Source of the DNA: Melastoma dodecandrum
Lineage: Eukaryota > Streptophyta > Magnoliopsida > Myrtales > Melastomataceae
DNA length: 64,000 bases
Assembly (NCBI GenBank): GCA_029817715.1
Contig: JARUPY010000186.1
Location: forward strand, 1-64,000
Direction of reading: 5' to 3'
Below, piece by piece: positions 24,757-40,900 of the stretch (position 1 is its first letter; every line of letters begins with the position of its first letter). A program made the translations under genes and the position numbers. The notes beneath the pieces are model-generated. The model saw only the letters and a program-made list of their open reading frames with translations, made no database searches and was not told where the DNA came from.

Positions 24757-26085
24757 AATCATGATTTCATGTTGTTTCAGACTTGTTTAGTAGCGTCGGT
24801 AATAAGAAATACTAAGTACAGTTTTAGTACTGAAACTTTGATATAATTTTTTTATATAAAAAAATCTAAAAAATTAGTTGAACGTTTAAATCATAAAACT
24901 TTTGTAAATGTAACGACGTCAGCTGATTTAAAGCTCGAACTTATAAGAAAAAGCGTCGCCTAATCGACACTCAAAGCTAAATTTATAAGATGCCCTGTTT
25001 GTCTCCTTTCTTTGAGAAGAAATTGATAACATTTATCTAAATAACTTTTTTTTTTCTTAGAAAATTCTTATTCTTTTCTAGAATAGGACAGCATTAAATG
25101 AGTCTATCCCTGTCCAAGAATTTATTAAACCTTTCATGAAAATTCAATGTCTAGGTTCATACAAGCCCCAATAGGAAGACACGAGAAACATTGAAATTAA
25201 ATATACCTATCAAAAATTTAATTTTGCTTCATTTAAGATATAATATAAGAGTTTTTTTTTGTACGAATGCATTAATTATATGGTGTGAGTTTTTTATTTT
25301 TTTAAAAAATTTTGGCCTATTGAATCTGATCATATTTCATCATGACAGACAATTGTACCTTTTTCACCGCACCCCCACGATTCTGCATCCACAAACTTAA
25401 ATAAACACCTAATTATTGTTCTCCTTATAGTAAAAAGTATTCATGAGTCGTATACTCCTTGGAAGAAGAAATCAACCTACATTTATTGCCTAACTTCACC
25501 AATATTGCTATAGCCGGTGAAACTTGAGGAAATGAAATGCTTTCTTTTTGTTTTTCTGGAAGGAAACACGTTACGAGGTTCTGGGTCTGTTGAGATTTCA
25601 TAGGATGGATTTTACGCGAGGCGTCCGATCGATATGTCGAGGAGTTAGATGAGGAATTTGATATCGTTGTCTGGGATGTAGAGTTAGAAGGATTTGAGGT
25701 ACACGTTCCTCTCTTGGACGAATCGTACGATGAGGTCATTCTCAGGAAGCTGGGTACGATGATGGTGAAATCGCGATGGTTTTGCCACCAAGCTGTTCTG
25801 ATTATACTATGTGTTTGGCGTCTATTATGTAATGACGATAAGGTCGACGCCTTCCGTTCAAGATCTTTGAGTTCTTGACGGAACATCATCATTATAGTCG
25901 TCCGGTGAGGCATGCTTGATCGGAGATGCAATACCAGTCAATCTATGTACATTTTGTACAGGAACCGAGTTCACTCAAGGGGAACCTGAAGTGGCCGAAC
26001 TAAGACGAACTTGGTGAATTTTCCACTCTTGTGGGGGAGGTTAGGAGGCATCTTGAGGAGTTATAGACTGAGTTACTTGACCAGA
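24757..26085. other. AT-rich spacer
   Basis: No gene recognised. A minus-strand open frame at 25425-25931 (Ser/Thr-rich) has no family features and faces a LINE relic, so it may be non-coding or LINE-derived. Confidence 0.35.
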
Positions 26086-26560
26086 GATTGCAATCGGATG
26101 TATCAATTGTTGAGAAGGCAGGTGCCACCAGGTTTGACTACTTGGCTAAGATGGAAAAGAGCATGGCACGCAAGAAGGCGCGTGCGCGGTTGTTTCAGCT
26201 TGGGGATCGGAATCTGTCATAACTTTCGACAATGAAGTGGCGTAATAACAAGAACGTCGTTTCGTCAAATGACGAGGAATGATGGCGTGGTGTTGGTTGA
26301 TTCGACAGAGATGAGAAATGAGGCAGTAGAGTATTTCAGCTCCTTATTTTCTAATTATTCCTAGAGTTGTGCCTGTTGATTCAGATACGATGAGATGTAT
26401 ATTATATCCGAGACTGTGACGACGGAGCAGGTGACTGGTCTCTCGGCACGATTTCTTCAAAGGAAGTGAAGGCCAAGATGTTTCATTTGAGGCGCCGTAA
26501 GCCGCCGAGGTCCGATGGGTTTACAACCAAATTCTTCAAAGAGCCGTGAGTTATGATATG
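26086..26560 (+). mobile_element. LINE (non-LTR) retrotransposon ORF2 fragment
   Basis: In shifting plus-strand frames one reads RARLFQLGDRN (about 26185-26217; the plant LINE 'W..LGDRNTKFFH' box), and further on SSKEVKAKMFHLRRRKPPRSDGFTTKFFKE (about 26450-26545; matching the 'EEV..A+F.M...KAPGPDGF...F+K' box before the reverse transcriptase). Several stops lie between them. Only the endonuclease-RT linker region is left; no poly(A) tail or ends are visible. Confidence 0.7.
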
Positions 26561-29500
26561 GTAATAAATCCAGTTGTACAAATCTATCCATTTGTGTTGT
26601 TCGTGTTACGTTGTGCTGTAAACCTCATTTCTGTGCACGAAATATTTCGCGAAAATAAATAAACAGAAAAAGGCATCGTTATGAAAGTAAGTACGATCGA
26701 TATGATAAATTTGTAAATTTTTATTTTATAAAAATATTTAACTTTAAGAAATAATGCACTAAACTAGAAGAAGAATTGTTTGGTAGTGATAAAGAATTCT
26801 CGAATTAGATGTGGATATAATCTGATGAATAGACGTGGATTCAAGGCTAAGCAAGAATATGCTTGGAATTGAATGAAATATATTTTATCGCAGTCATTTT
26901 GGATGAATTAGATATTTATATGGTCATTTTTCTCATTTTATTTTGTTCATTATTTTATTCCACTATATTCCTCATTTTGCAAATTTAAGCTTATAGTCTC
27001 ATAAGATTAAAAATTAGTTTCCCCTATTATTATTGTCCCAAGAGAACACAGAAGTGACAATTACGATTAACGTTAAAGATCGTATGTTCAGATATCAACA
27101 GTCGCGCCCTGATCTACTTTCTAGACTCTCTAAGAAATAAACTGAGCTTGTGTCGGGCAAAACCTTAGAACCAGTGCAAAAGTTAAAAATTATTTATGCA
27201 AAAATTAACTTCTCAGTTAAAAGAAACACCTCTAGACACCAAGTGGTTATATGAGCAAGGAGAACAATGCTTTAAATCAGTCGGTCTTGTCTGTTTAATT
27301 CGGCAACATCTAGGAGATGTATTAAATTTTTAATTTAATTGGTAGGAGCAAGCTCACACATTTGATGGTTGTGGTGATTAGTATTGATTGATGGGATGGT
27401 GGTAAGGTCGTGGACCTTATGTGATTTAATTTTTCCATACCAAACATAAAATAGTTTTTGTACAAAAATTTAATCCATAAGGGTATGAATTCATTTATGA
27501 GGAAAAAAAAAGATAAATACATGGCCCAACAAAACCCAGCTTTTCTGAAAGCCCACAAAAAGAAATTCATTATATTTGGGGTGATTCTTTAATGACACTT
27601 CTAAGAGTCTTATTTAATTGGCTAGTCGATATTACTTAATTATAAGACTATTTAAAATGAAAACTATTTAAAAATTTAGGTTTTTCTGTTTGCGGACCTA
27701 ATTTTCTGGACACATGACTATGGTGGATGGGTATGTCTTCCAACAATGTTGCTACTTACGGTAGATTTTGAACTCGAAATATTCTTAAGCGAATCAAAGT
27801 TACTCGTCACTTGAATCAACCCATGATTGTTTGTTTGTTTTTTGCTTTGCCAATCATATTATCTGTTTGGTGCATTTATTTTTATGGAGTCAGGAAGATA
27901 ACCAGAACATGAAACCCTCGTTGTCCAAATAAATTCTTGGATTGCTGTTGTCGTCAAGATATTAAATGCCGAGACAATCGATTGAATCTTGAAATAAATA
28001 TGGACTGCCTTGTAAGAAAAAAGTAATATAAATTAGAGATTAAATGTGGCAATGGTCTCTGATATGAGTGGTTCGGAACAGGACACTATCAGAAATAAAA
28101 ATAAAAATAAAAATTTGAATAAATTGGATGGCGACAACTTGTTTACCATAAATAACAATATAGTGATGTTCTTTCAATGATGGTAATTCACCAGTACTGA
28201 ATTATTTCATGATGTTGAAGAAACAAAGAGAAAAGAAATGAATGTTGCGTGTGTGAGTGATGATGATATGTTACCGAAGTCTTCTTCTTATTATTATGGT
28301 GTACCGCGGGACTTTATTGTATATGATTAGGTTACGGAACGCATGTTACTGCTGACTAGCAAATATGTCGAAAATATTTGGTAAACGAATATGGGGTTCG
28401 ATATTTGGTTTGAGAATGTGGTCGTTGAGAATAAGGGTAAAGAGAAACGTGATGCTTAAGTAAAAGTTGGATACTTATGAAATGTTTGCTGAGTGCATCG
28501 AAAGAATGTAACTAAAATGTTGAAAACGAAGAATCATGACGGCACAATTTCGGTCTGAATCATATTTATACAAAAAATCCAAACCGATTGCCTAAGATCT
28601 CGGAGTTATCTTCATGTTGAGTAGCTTCCATCAGGTCGTATCCTAATTGTTACCTAGTTGCTTACTTTTCCTCATTATCGTATCAAATCCCAACTGTATT
28701 CTTAGCCTTGTTACACGTGTCCCGCGTCTTTTGTCTAGATGGGTTAGAAACTATTATTCTCTTATGAAAATTGGGTCGATACTCCTCATCCAACATGCAA
28801 TGATAACCTGTTGTGGTTTACTGAACGAAGAGCGTTCAAGAGATGGCAACAGGTCTATCTAGGCCCATTCTTACTAGGGGGTCCTATAGCCTATAATTTT
28901 CAACAAGGGTTACGATTTACGTCGTCCTAATCGCCATTAACGTCTAACCCCAACAAGTCAGTACTGTCCAAACATGTCACGCACGAACGATAAAAATACC
29001 AAATCCTACGTGCTACAGTTAAAAAGAAACAAGATGTCCTCACATCTCCTATGTTTTCCCATGAAGACAGTCCTTGCGACCTAACATCCCACTTGATATC
29101 GGAATTCAGCCTTACGTAATCGCGTCCAATGGAACAGGCACGTGAGACTTGTCGTACAAGATCGAGTTTCTCGAGAGTGCCACCGTGTCTTCTGAGTGCC
29201 GGCAACCCTCCTCCTCATCCTCCTCTTACCTTCTTCTTCTCCGATAACGATCCAAAACAAATCCGAAACCATAAACCCTAAACTTTCTTTGCCATACAGG
29301 TCGTTCTCCCAAACATCTAAGGAGAATTCAATGCATATTATATAAATGTTCAAATCAAATTTTAGCGCGTGCGGTTTAACTCTATGAAGATTTTATTACA
29401 TTAGTTTGTAACAGCGTACTGTGTTTCCTATCACTTGTGGTTCCTATCACTACTACTATACAAGTACACATCACTCTTTCTTTCTTCTTCCACTGAGAAG

Positions 29501-30585
29501 AAAACAATAACTCCTCTCCATTACCCTCCATAATAAATGTGATAACACCTTCTCGATCATCCCATCTCTAGTAATGAACTCTCTCATCACTCCCTTCTTC
29601 TCCATCTTCTTCCTCCTGTTCCTCTTCTTCTTCTTCTTCACCATCATAATCATCCCTCCAAATTCAATCTCCACCGACCCATTTCACCACCTTTTGCCTC
29701 CCCATAAGCATCACCCCCTCATATGAATTAAAAAGGGGCCTCCCCTTCGCCACTTTCCTCTCCGAAACCAACACCTGCCGAAATTGCATCCGCCATGGGC
29801 TTACCGCGTCGTCCTTTTCCGGTAACTCGTTCCGCCAGTCCTTCCCATTATGGTTCCAGATAATGTCCACCTTTTCCTTTCTTTTTTGTTTCTTAGCCAT
29901 GGAGTGGGATTGTTTTTCCTTTCATTTTGTTAATAATATGGACATGGAGGTCTTTTTCTTTGGTTTCCTTTTGTGTTCCAAACAGAAGACTTCCATATTT
30001 CTGTTTTTTCCATTTTGGGTATTCTCTATCCAGGATTAAATAATAATAATAATTATTATTATTATTAAAGTAAATTAGGAAAAAAAAAACAAATCTGATG
30101 TTGTCAATACCCATCACATTCTTATTTCTTGTATTTTCTTTTTTTTTCTAAAAAAAAAAGAAAGGAGATTGTCCGAAAAGATTGGGATGAGTAGTTGCAA
30201 AAAAAAGGAGGAAATAATAATAATAATAATAATAATTAAAAAATTGAAAGGGATTGCATGGAGAAAGAGTGAACAAAATCTCATGCTCTTTCTCTTTGGC
30301 CTTTACATTAATTTGCTAGTAAACTTTTTCTTGGGTATAGGCCAATTTTTCCATGTCACATCTCTTGATGTGGATTAGATTGATCATCCCCTTTTTTGCC
30401 CTCCCCATCATGCGGCAAATCCCGATCTCTAGAATTGTTTGTAAGAAAAAGAATGAGAATCTACATGTAGTTATTGACATGCATGAAGTAACTCACATTT
30501 TTCTCTTTTGGGCAGGATATTCTCCTTTGATTGAGGTTGTAAGAAGGTGAAGTCGATCCTCCCCCCCGCCTCTACTCTTTATAAG
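26561..30585. other. Long AT-rich spacer and HD-ZIP upstream region
   Basis: No gene recognised in about 4 kb. Around 27715-27830 is another copy of the tatggtggatgg repeat motif. A CT-rich stretch at 29460-29660 and the run to 30585 could be promoter and 5' UTR of the HD-ZIP gene. A pyrimidine tract ending in ggcag at about 30511-30515 looks like the acceptor of a 5' UTR intron, which related ATML1-type genes have. Confidence 0.4.
30038..30067. repeat. (AAT/ATT)n microsatellite, self-complementary
   Basis: A run of AAT units turns directly into ATT units, so the tract can fold on itself. A second AAT run lies at about 30213-30237. Confidence 0.9.
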
Positions 30586-33573
30586 ATGTTCCAACCCAAC
30601 ATGTTCGACGCTGCCCAGCATCACCTGTTCGCGGAGATGACCTCGAAATCCATGGACAGTGACCCTCTTAACCTGGGGAGGCTGAGGGATGAGGAGTTTG
30701 ATACGATGTCCGGGGCCGAGACAATGGAGAATCCCGTCATGGGGGAGGATCAGGCCATGATGTCGGTGGATCCTGATGATCCTTCCCGGTCTAAGAGGAA
30801 ACGGTACCACCGCCACACCCATCGGCAGATCCAGGAGCTCGAATCGTAAGGGCGAAAAATCTTGCGGACGAAGGGGGAGCGTGCGTTTTTTTCTCTAGTT
30901 TCAAAGTTAATGCTTTTGTTTTGGTTTGTGTGAAGTTTCTTCAAGGAGAATCCTCATCCGGATGAGAAGCAAAGGAAAGATCTTAGCCGAGAATTGGGGC
31001 TCGAGCCGCTACAAGTCAAGTTCTGGTTCCAAAACAAGCGAACTCAAATGAAGGTACTGCCATTTTCGGGAGCTTAATCTTCCGTTTTCATGATCATGAT
31101 CGATTTCTTATCCTGTTCTCTTGAGTTTCGTCTTGTTCAGGCTCAGCAGGAACGTCACGAGAACTCTTTGCTCAAGGCAGATAACGAGAAGCTCCGGAGA
31201 GAGAACTTGAGGTACAGGGAGGCGCTAGCGACAGCATCTTGCCCTTCCTGCGGAGGCCCTGCCGCCCTTGGCGAGATGTCCTTTGATGAGCAGCATCTCC
31301 GCATCGAGAATGCTCGCCTGAAGGAAGAGGTCGTTTGGTTTTCACGAAAAGGAACATCTTATTCCTCGTCATGTCGTCTTGAAGTTGCATATTTACATGT
31401 CTTGCTTGTACAGATCGATCGGATTTCAGTCATCGCATCAAAGTATTTGGGAAAGCCCTTGGCTCACTTCTTGACCAACCTCAATCAGGCTCATATGACT
31501 GCTCGTCCCCATGATCTCGGCCACCAGACCTTCTCGGGTCAAGCTGGACACATGGGCGAGGTGTACACTGCAGGGTTTGATCACATTGGGCCAATGCCGA
31601 TGCCCACTGAGTTGGACAAGCCGCTCATTGTCGAGCTAGCGGTGGCTGCAATGGAGGAACTGATTAGGATGGCTAATGGAGGAGAGCCGCTGTGGGTTCT
31701 CGGGGAGAATTCACCTGAGATACTGAATGAGGAAGAGTACTTCAGGACATTTCCCCAGGGGATCAGCCCCCGGCCTCTTGGGTTCAAGACGGAAGCTTCA
31801 AGGGAGTCGGCAGTGGTTGTGATGGATCACATCAATCTCATCGAGATCCTCATGGATGTGGTAAGAATGTGTCAAACTCCTTAAATCTCACTGGTCTCGA
31901 CCGGAGGTTCACCGTACCTGACGTTTTTTCATCCTTAAATCTCAGAACCAGTGGTCAAGTGTGTTTTGCGGGATTGTGTCGAGGGCAATGACTGTCAAAG
32001 TCCTATCCAACGGTGTCGTCGGGAACTACGATGGAGCCTTACAAGTGGTACGCATCTTTATCGAACATTGTGAACACGTCAGAGAAATTTCATGTTTCCT
32101 TGAGAAATACTACTTGTTCGGCAGATGTCAGCCGAGTTCCAAGTCCCTTCGCCACTCGTCCCATCCCGGAAGAACTACTTTGTGAGGTACTGCAAGCAGC
32201 ATTGTGACGGAACTTGGGTTGTGGTTGACGTGTCTTTGGATAGTCTACGAGGTACTCCGAGCATAAGGAGTCGAAGAAGACCCTCTGGCTGCTTGATTCA
32301 AGAACTGCCGGGCGGATACTCCAAGGTTACAATACAGTTTCTGTTATACCTACTCGATCTCAACTCGAAACTCAATGGTCTTTCATTTTGTTCTCGTAGG
32401 TTATTTGGGTCGAACATGTGGAAGTTGACAATAGTACTATCCATGGTATATATCGGCAACTCGTGGACTGTGGCCTCGGTTTCGGTGCGAAACGTTGGGT
32501 TGCTGCCCTTGACCGACATTGCGAACGCATCACGAGCTCGATTGCTGGCAGCATGCCAACAGGGGAATTATGTATGTATAACCTCGTCTCCACCAACTCC
32601 GCTCTCCTTTTTCCGTAATTTGCTCATGATTAGCATCTTTAGGGACTGAATGTTTTTGCATCGATTTTATCTCTGGCAGTGATTACGAATAGTGAAGGAA
32701 GAAAGGGCATGATGAAGCTCGCCGAAAGGATGGTCCAGAGTTTCTCCAGCGGTGTTGGCGATTCAACTGCACGTGCCTGGACTATGTTATCGCCAACAGA
32801 AGCTGGCCCGGACAATGTCAGAATCATGACAAGGAAGAGCGTCGATGACCCCGGGAGACCTGCAGGAATTGTGCTTAGTGCCGCCACCTCGTTCTGGCTT
32901 CCAATATCGCGCAAAAGGGTCTTCAATTTCCTCCGAGACGAGCATTCTCGCAATGAGGTTAGCTTTCAGTCGTAGCAATCATGGTTTTTGGCAGCGGTTA
33001 TGGTGCTACAACTACTTACTTTCGCTGCGAATTCAGTGGGACATCCTTTCAAATGGGGGACAAGTTCAAGAAATGGCTTTCTTCACAAATGGCCGCAGCC
33101 CTGGAAACTCTCTCTCACTTCTTCGAGTCAATGTAAGTGCCGGCGGACCACTTCTTCACAAACTGTACTATGTGCTCATCACCCATGCTAATTATTCATT
33201 ATTACAGAATACGACTTGTAGCCAGAGGAACATGCTCATTCTGCAAGAGAGCGGCACCGACGCCGTGGGATCCTATGTGATATATGCCCCGGTAGACCTG
33301 TCTGCAATGAACATTGTCCTAACTGGGGGCAACCCGGACTACGTTGCCCTTTTGCCCTCCGGTTTCGCCATCCTCCCGGATGGTCCAGAAATCGGAGGTG
33401 GTTGCATTCAAGATAAAGGATCTGGAGGGTCTCTCCTTACCGTCGCATTCCAGATACTGGTTGACACCGTGCCATCAGCTAAGATATCGCCAGGATCCGT
33501 CGCAACAGTCAACACCCTGATCAAGTGCACAGTCGAAAGAATCAGGGCCTCGCTTTCTCGCGACAACCCATGA
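30586..33573 (+). CDS. HD-ZIP IV homeodomain-START transcription factor (ATML1/PDF2 type)
   Basis: Class IV HD-ZIP factors bind L1-box promoters and specify epidermis. The exons are 30586-30845, 30936-31053, 31141-31329, 31414-31860, 31946-32047, 32125-32325, 32400-32571, 32680-32957, 33037-33132 and 33208-33573. All phases fit, giving 742 aa (PDF2 is about the same length). The homeodomain is at about residues 69-126 ([24 protein letters not shown]). A zipper-loop-zipper follows (about 127-190) with the CPSCGGPA loop that marks class IV. The START domain covers about 230-465 (from [14 protein letters not shown]), and a HD-SAD C-terminal part ([36 protein letters not shown]) ends the protein. 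The N-terminus ([13 protein letters not shown], then EDFDT-like and SGAE) is closest to PDF2/ATML1. The donor of exon 7 (ttat|gtatgt) is the least certain junction. Confidence 0.95.
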
Positions 33574-35295
33574 TCCATATAATTCCACACAACTCCACAA
33601 TCCAATCCAACGAGGTCCAATTTACTCGTCTCCACCTTAGAGCATGACATTCCTTTTTTCTACCTTCGGCACACTTCCTCAACCGAAATCCCCTTTCCAT
33701 TCCGCGAATTTCAGGTCCATCGACTTCTCTAACGGGCAACCACGAAGGGAGTCGAGAACGATCTTTTCCATTCTATTCTCATGTTAAATCATCCTTTGTT
33801 GATGTGTTTGTTCCTTTTGCTTGAAGCAAGAAAGGAGGCCAAAGGGAACAAACACCATTTTCTCACTCAAGTAATTGAAGAAGATGAAGAAGAAGAAGAA
33901 AGAATAGGGAGTTTGTCTGTCTTACAAGTGAAATTTTGTCGTTTGTTTAGTCATGTTTATTACATGGACAAATGTAGTGTCTGTTGATGAGCACCTCTTT
34001 CTTTTGTCTAGTAAGATCATGTAGCTTTCTTTAGTCTTGTCCCATGACTTCCAAAACCCCCCACCCAATGTCAATAATGCTGGCTTTATTCCCCAATTAT
34101 TATGATAGAGTGGAATCAAACTTTTCTTAACCTCAATATTCTTCATTTTGCATGAGTATATCACTCCATCTAATATATTCCAAGCATCCAAGCAGCAATT
34201 GTGTTAATGAGTTGTGCCGGACTCGAAAACTGAGTTTAAACCTGGTTTCCTTTTATTTTTATTTCTCTTTTATTTTTTATTTTTTTTTAATTCAATTATA
34301 AAATCCGTCAAAGTCATGCGGATTAGCAAGTCGTTCGAGTCCGACTTGACTGTAAAAATTAAGGACCGAGCCTAAATATACTAAAATGTTTAACTTTTGT
34401 CAAATCGAGTTTGGACTAAGAGACGAGTCGGAAGAAGTAGTTCGTGAGTCGGTTCGAATAATTAACCTCCCTATAAATGAATTTATAAGGTTTCGTGAAC
34501 ATAATACCCATGATGACACGATATTTTAATGCATGAATAGTCACATGTTGCCGTCAGCCACCCAACAACATTCACTCAAAAAACAGACACACACGACAGC
34601 ATTTGACGTCTGTAGCTTGCCTTTGTCGGAAACGGGACCAGTTGCTTCTGTTTCTCTACGTACTGTTCTTGCCCTAACCTTTTTGCTATTTGATCTGTAT
34701 TAATTGTTAAACTATATAATATATAAGTAAGCCTCACTTAATAATTTAAGTTTTTAGGTTAAATAATAAGGTTTTTATATGATATTAAAACGGTCTTGGA
34801 GCCCGCCTAACCATGAACCGAGGGCTCAGAGCCAAACATGTTTTGCCGAGGAACGTTAACAGCGAATAGAGCTTCGTGGTTGTTGAGACTACCGTTTCTA
34901 TCATTACCATCTTTAATTGGTACGACAAAGCGGGTCGGATTGGGTCCGGGAAGACTGTCACTTGTAAGGACTATGCGTCCTGGACACGAAGAACAGTTGT
35001 CGTCGTCGTCTACCAAGTGGTTTGCGAAGTCGACATCAGCCGGTGATCCTTTCTATGTCTCTGGCCCTAACATACCACTTTGCGAAGTCGACATCAGCCG
35101 GTGATCCTTTCGATATCTCTGGCCCTACCATACCACCAAACAATCATCTACAGTAAAATATAAACAATCACGAAATGATCTTTAATTAAATCACTAATCC
35201 TCCTCCCCCACAGGAGTGACAGGACAACCAATCATTCATTCCCCAGTTTCAGTTTCCCGACCGGAAAGCGGTGGATCGTCGGCAGATACGCTGGC
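33574..35295. other. Spacer between HD-ZIP and beta-glucosidase
   Basis: No gene seen. The HD-ZIP 3' UTR lies on the left. It contains the 58-bp tandem duplication listed separately. Confidence 0.45.
35021..35136. repeat. 58-bp tandem duplication
   Basis: Positions 35021-35078 and 35079-35136 are adjacent copies of the same 58-bp unit (starting tttgcgaagtcgacatcagc) with only a few differences. It lies 160-270 bp upstream of the beta-glucosidase start. Confidence 0.9.
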
Positions 35296-37724
<2,429 letters not shown>

Positions 37725-37929
37725 GAGTCGAGGCGAACACGGTAAAACTCTACTCGAGAGTATCTTCCGTAGAAACCGAAACCAAATCTATAAATATTTG
37801 AATGAAAACCAAATATCACATGACATGGAGAAAATCACTACTCCATGATAATGTGTTTGTGCAAAAATTCAATCATGGATAATAAGCTGAAAAAGAAATA
37901 ACAAACTTGATACAGTATAAAAAGGGAGG

Positions 37930-40900
37930 CTATAATTCTATGATGCCATCACTGAAGTAACTGGAGTCAATCGAGTCCGGCGAACAAGGAGTAGAAGCGC
38001 CACTTGATGGCTCCGACGTATTCGAAAAATTCCGGATATGAAGGTCCGGGATGTGTTGGATCATGGGCATATACTTAGATACTCTCTTCTCCAACACGGG
38101 GCAGCTGATGATCCCTAGACTTTCGAGCGAGCTGGGAATTCCGTCGTCCGGTAAATACTTCATCCTCGGACAATTAGAAATCCCCAAGTCTCTGAGGGAT
38201 GCGAGGTGGTCCTTGAGTCCGCATCCCACCCTCTCCAACTTCTTCATCTTGTAAAGGAGTAATCTGTCCAGGGAAGAAGGGAGCAGGCGACTCCAGGACA
38301 CGGGGGATGGCGGAAAACACACCATCTCATCCACACATTCCATTGCTCCATGTAAATTTAACTCTCGCAAAGCGGCGAGTCCGCATAGTCCCCAGTCCTC
38401 AATTGGTTGACTCAGATTCCGGCATACCCCTACCGTAAGAACTTCCAGGTTTGGAGGCAAACCTTCATTCGTTAATCTCGTGATGCTGTCACAGTGAGAA
38501 ATGGACAGTGTTTTGAGGGATGCGAGGTTATGCATATCACGAGGCAGGGACTTCACCTTTGGGCAACTCTTAAGCACGAAACTCGACAAGTTACAGGGGA
38601 GAGCAGGGAAGCAGCTGATCTCTAACACTGGGAAATGCTTGAGAACAAGCTCGGAGAGGGTGGACAGATGTTGCAAGCTGTCCGGCAAAGTCGCCAAACT
38701 ATTGCAGTTGCGAATTTCGAGCACGCGTAGGGATCGACAGAGGCGAGTACCTTCAGCTGGTAGACCTGTAATTGACACGAGCCCCTCGAGCTTCTTTAGG
38801 TAAAGCTCCTCAAGAGATTCCGGAAGCCTGCTGCAGATGAGCTGCGACGGGAGATTCGGACAGCTGCGAAGTGTCAGTTTCCTCAATGTGGGAGGGAGCT
38901 CTGAACTGGGGAAAGAAGAGAGCGTCCCGCAATCAACAACGCTGGTTTCATTCGGAGAATTGAGTACGGAAATTTGTTTCCTGCCTTCCTCGCCTCTGAA
39001 GGACTTGAGCTGAGGACAATGCCTAATTCTCATCTCGTTGAGAACAACCCAAGAGGCCGAGAACTTCTCGTCGAAGTGAACAAGTTCCGAAACCTTGCGA
39101 ATGTTCATCTTGGTCATCGAAGTAAGGTCGGTCAAACAATTCAGCAGTCCTTCATTGCAACCATCAATATCAATCTCGACTAGAGATGGAAGGCTAAGGG
39201 CTGGGCATTCGGTCAGATTGGGACACTTCTTCACCTTTAGTTCGCAAAGACAAGGGAATGGCTTGTCCTCCTCGTGATGTCCATAGGAAGACCATTTCTC
39301 CCAAGCTCCCATGTTCTCGAACCCCAGTCTCTTCAATGACTGAAATGGTCTTTCGGTCCCGTAAAACTCCTCGCCTACTGAAGAGACCGCCTCGAGATCT
39401 CTAATCTCCAAGCTTTCCAGAGAGGGAAGTCTTCCAAAGGTCGGAAGCGAGAGTACACTCTTGCATCCGTCCAAAGTTATGCTCACGACGTTATTCATAC
39501 ATGTATCACCAAACCAGGATGCGAATCTTTTGCCTTCGTAGCCCTGTATAGTGAGGGACTTGACCTTTTTCGGAGGTTGCAGATACTCGAGGACCGTTAA
39601 TTGGTGGTCGTTTCCGCTTGAAGTTCCAGGACTGGACCCCCAATCATAGCTTAACTCGAGAACTGCCTCCTTTTCACGTAGATTGGCAATCCTCGCATCT
39701 CCGACGTCATCTACAGCCTGCAAATTACGAAGGTGCAGCTCCCGCTGAAGGTATTTGAGTGGTCCCAAGTTCTTCAAGTCCAAGCCGTTTCCCACGATAA
39801 AGTCGGAAAGTATCTCGAGATTCGTCAGCTCGCCAATACGAGGCGGCATTTCTGTTAATTCTTCCGTGCCTCTTATGTCGAGGTGGAGAAGCTTAGTCAA
39901 CCTATGGATATTCCTCGGCAACTCCTTAAGTCGTCTACACCATGGAAGCAGCAAAGATTGCAACTCGACCAAGTCACAAATTGATTCCGGCAGTACTTCA
40001 ATAAACGTGCGAGTTAAATCGATGGAGCGGAGAAGCTTCAACTCTCCAATCTGATCCGGCACCTTGTCGATACTCAAGCATCGCAAGGACAACATCCTCA
40101 GGTTCTTCTGATCCATTATTAAGCCATGAAGAACTTCCTGGGGGACAACGTTGTACGAGACGAGTAACCAGTTTCTTGACGCCGGAGAAAGAATGAACGT
40201 TCTTAGCTTCTTCATCGAGCGATACACGTCAAATCTGCTCGGGAGAAACCTTTCGAATCCTTGTGCAATCATCATCGAATGACGCACATTACCAAGCAAG
40301 TCTTCTTGTAAGGAGCCTTCTTTAGAGTCATCCGAGCTGAAGTATACGGTGACCATGATTGATTTGGCGAGATCGCTGAAGAGATCGTGTATTGAATAAC
40401 TGGTCTTCCCGTCATTCGCTTTTTCGATTAGAGACACGGCTTCTAAATGACGGAGATTTTCCATCCCAACGTCTCGGTATGTTTTCCTGGTCCCCTTGTG
40501 CAGCAAACCCTGTATGATCCACACTTGAATCGCCTCATCCTGGTCGAATACGTAATCCTTCGGGAATAAAGCGAAAGCGGCAAAACATCTCTTCAAGTGA
40601 CGGGGAAGATGGACGTAGCTTAACTTCAAAGCAGGAGGAATCATTCCCGATCCGTCCTCTCTGTTCCAAATACTGTGGGCCAACACTTCCTTCCATTTTT
40701 CATCATCACTTCCCGAACAACGGAGCAGCCCTCCGATCGCCTTAATTGAAAGAGGCAGCCCCTTACACTTTGCTGCTAATTGAACGGCAACATCCTGAAG
40801 ACGAGGATGCCTTTCAAAGTTTTCCTCGCCAATGGAGTGATAGGCTAGCAAACACAAACTCTCCTCTGGCGACAGCATGTCTAGCCGCCTTGGATCACGG

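Noticed and set aside
28030..28560. Possible second copia gag
   Set aside because: Only a few gag-like words, no zinc knuckle or LTR; not enough to call.
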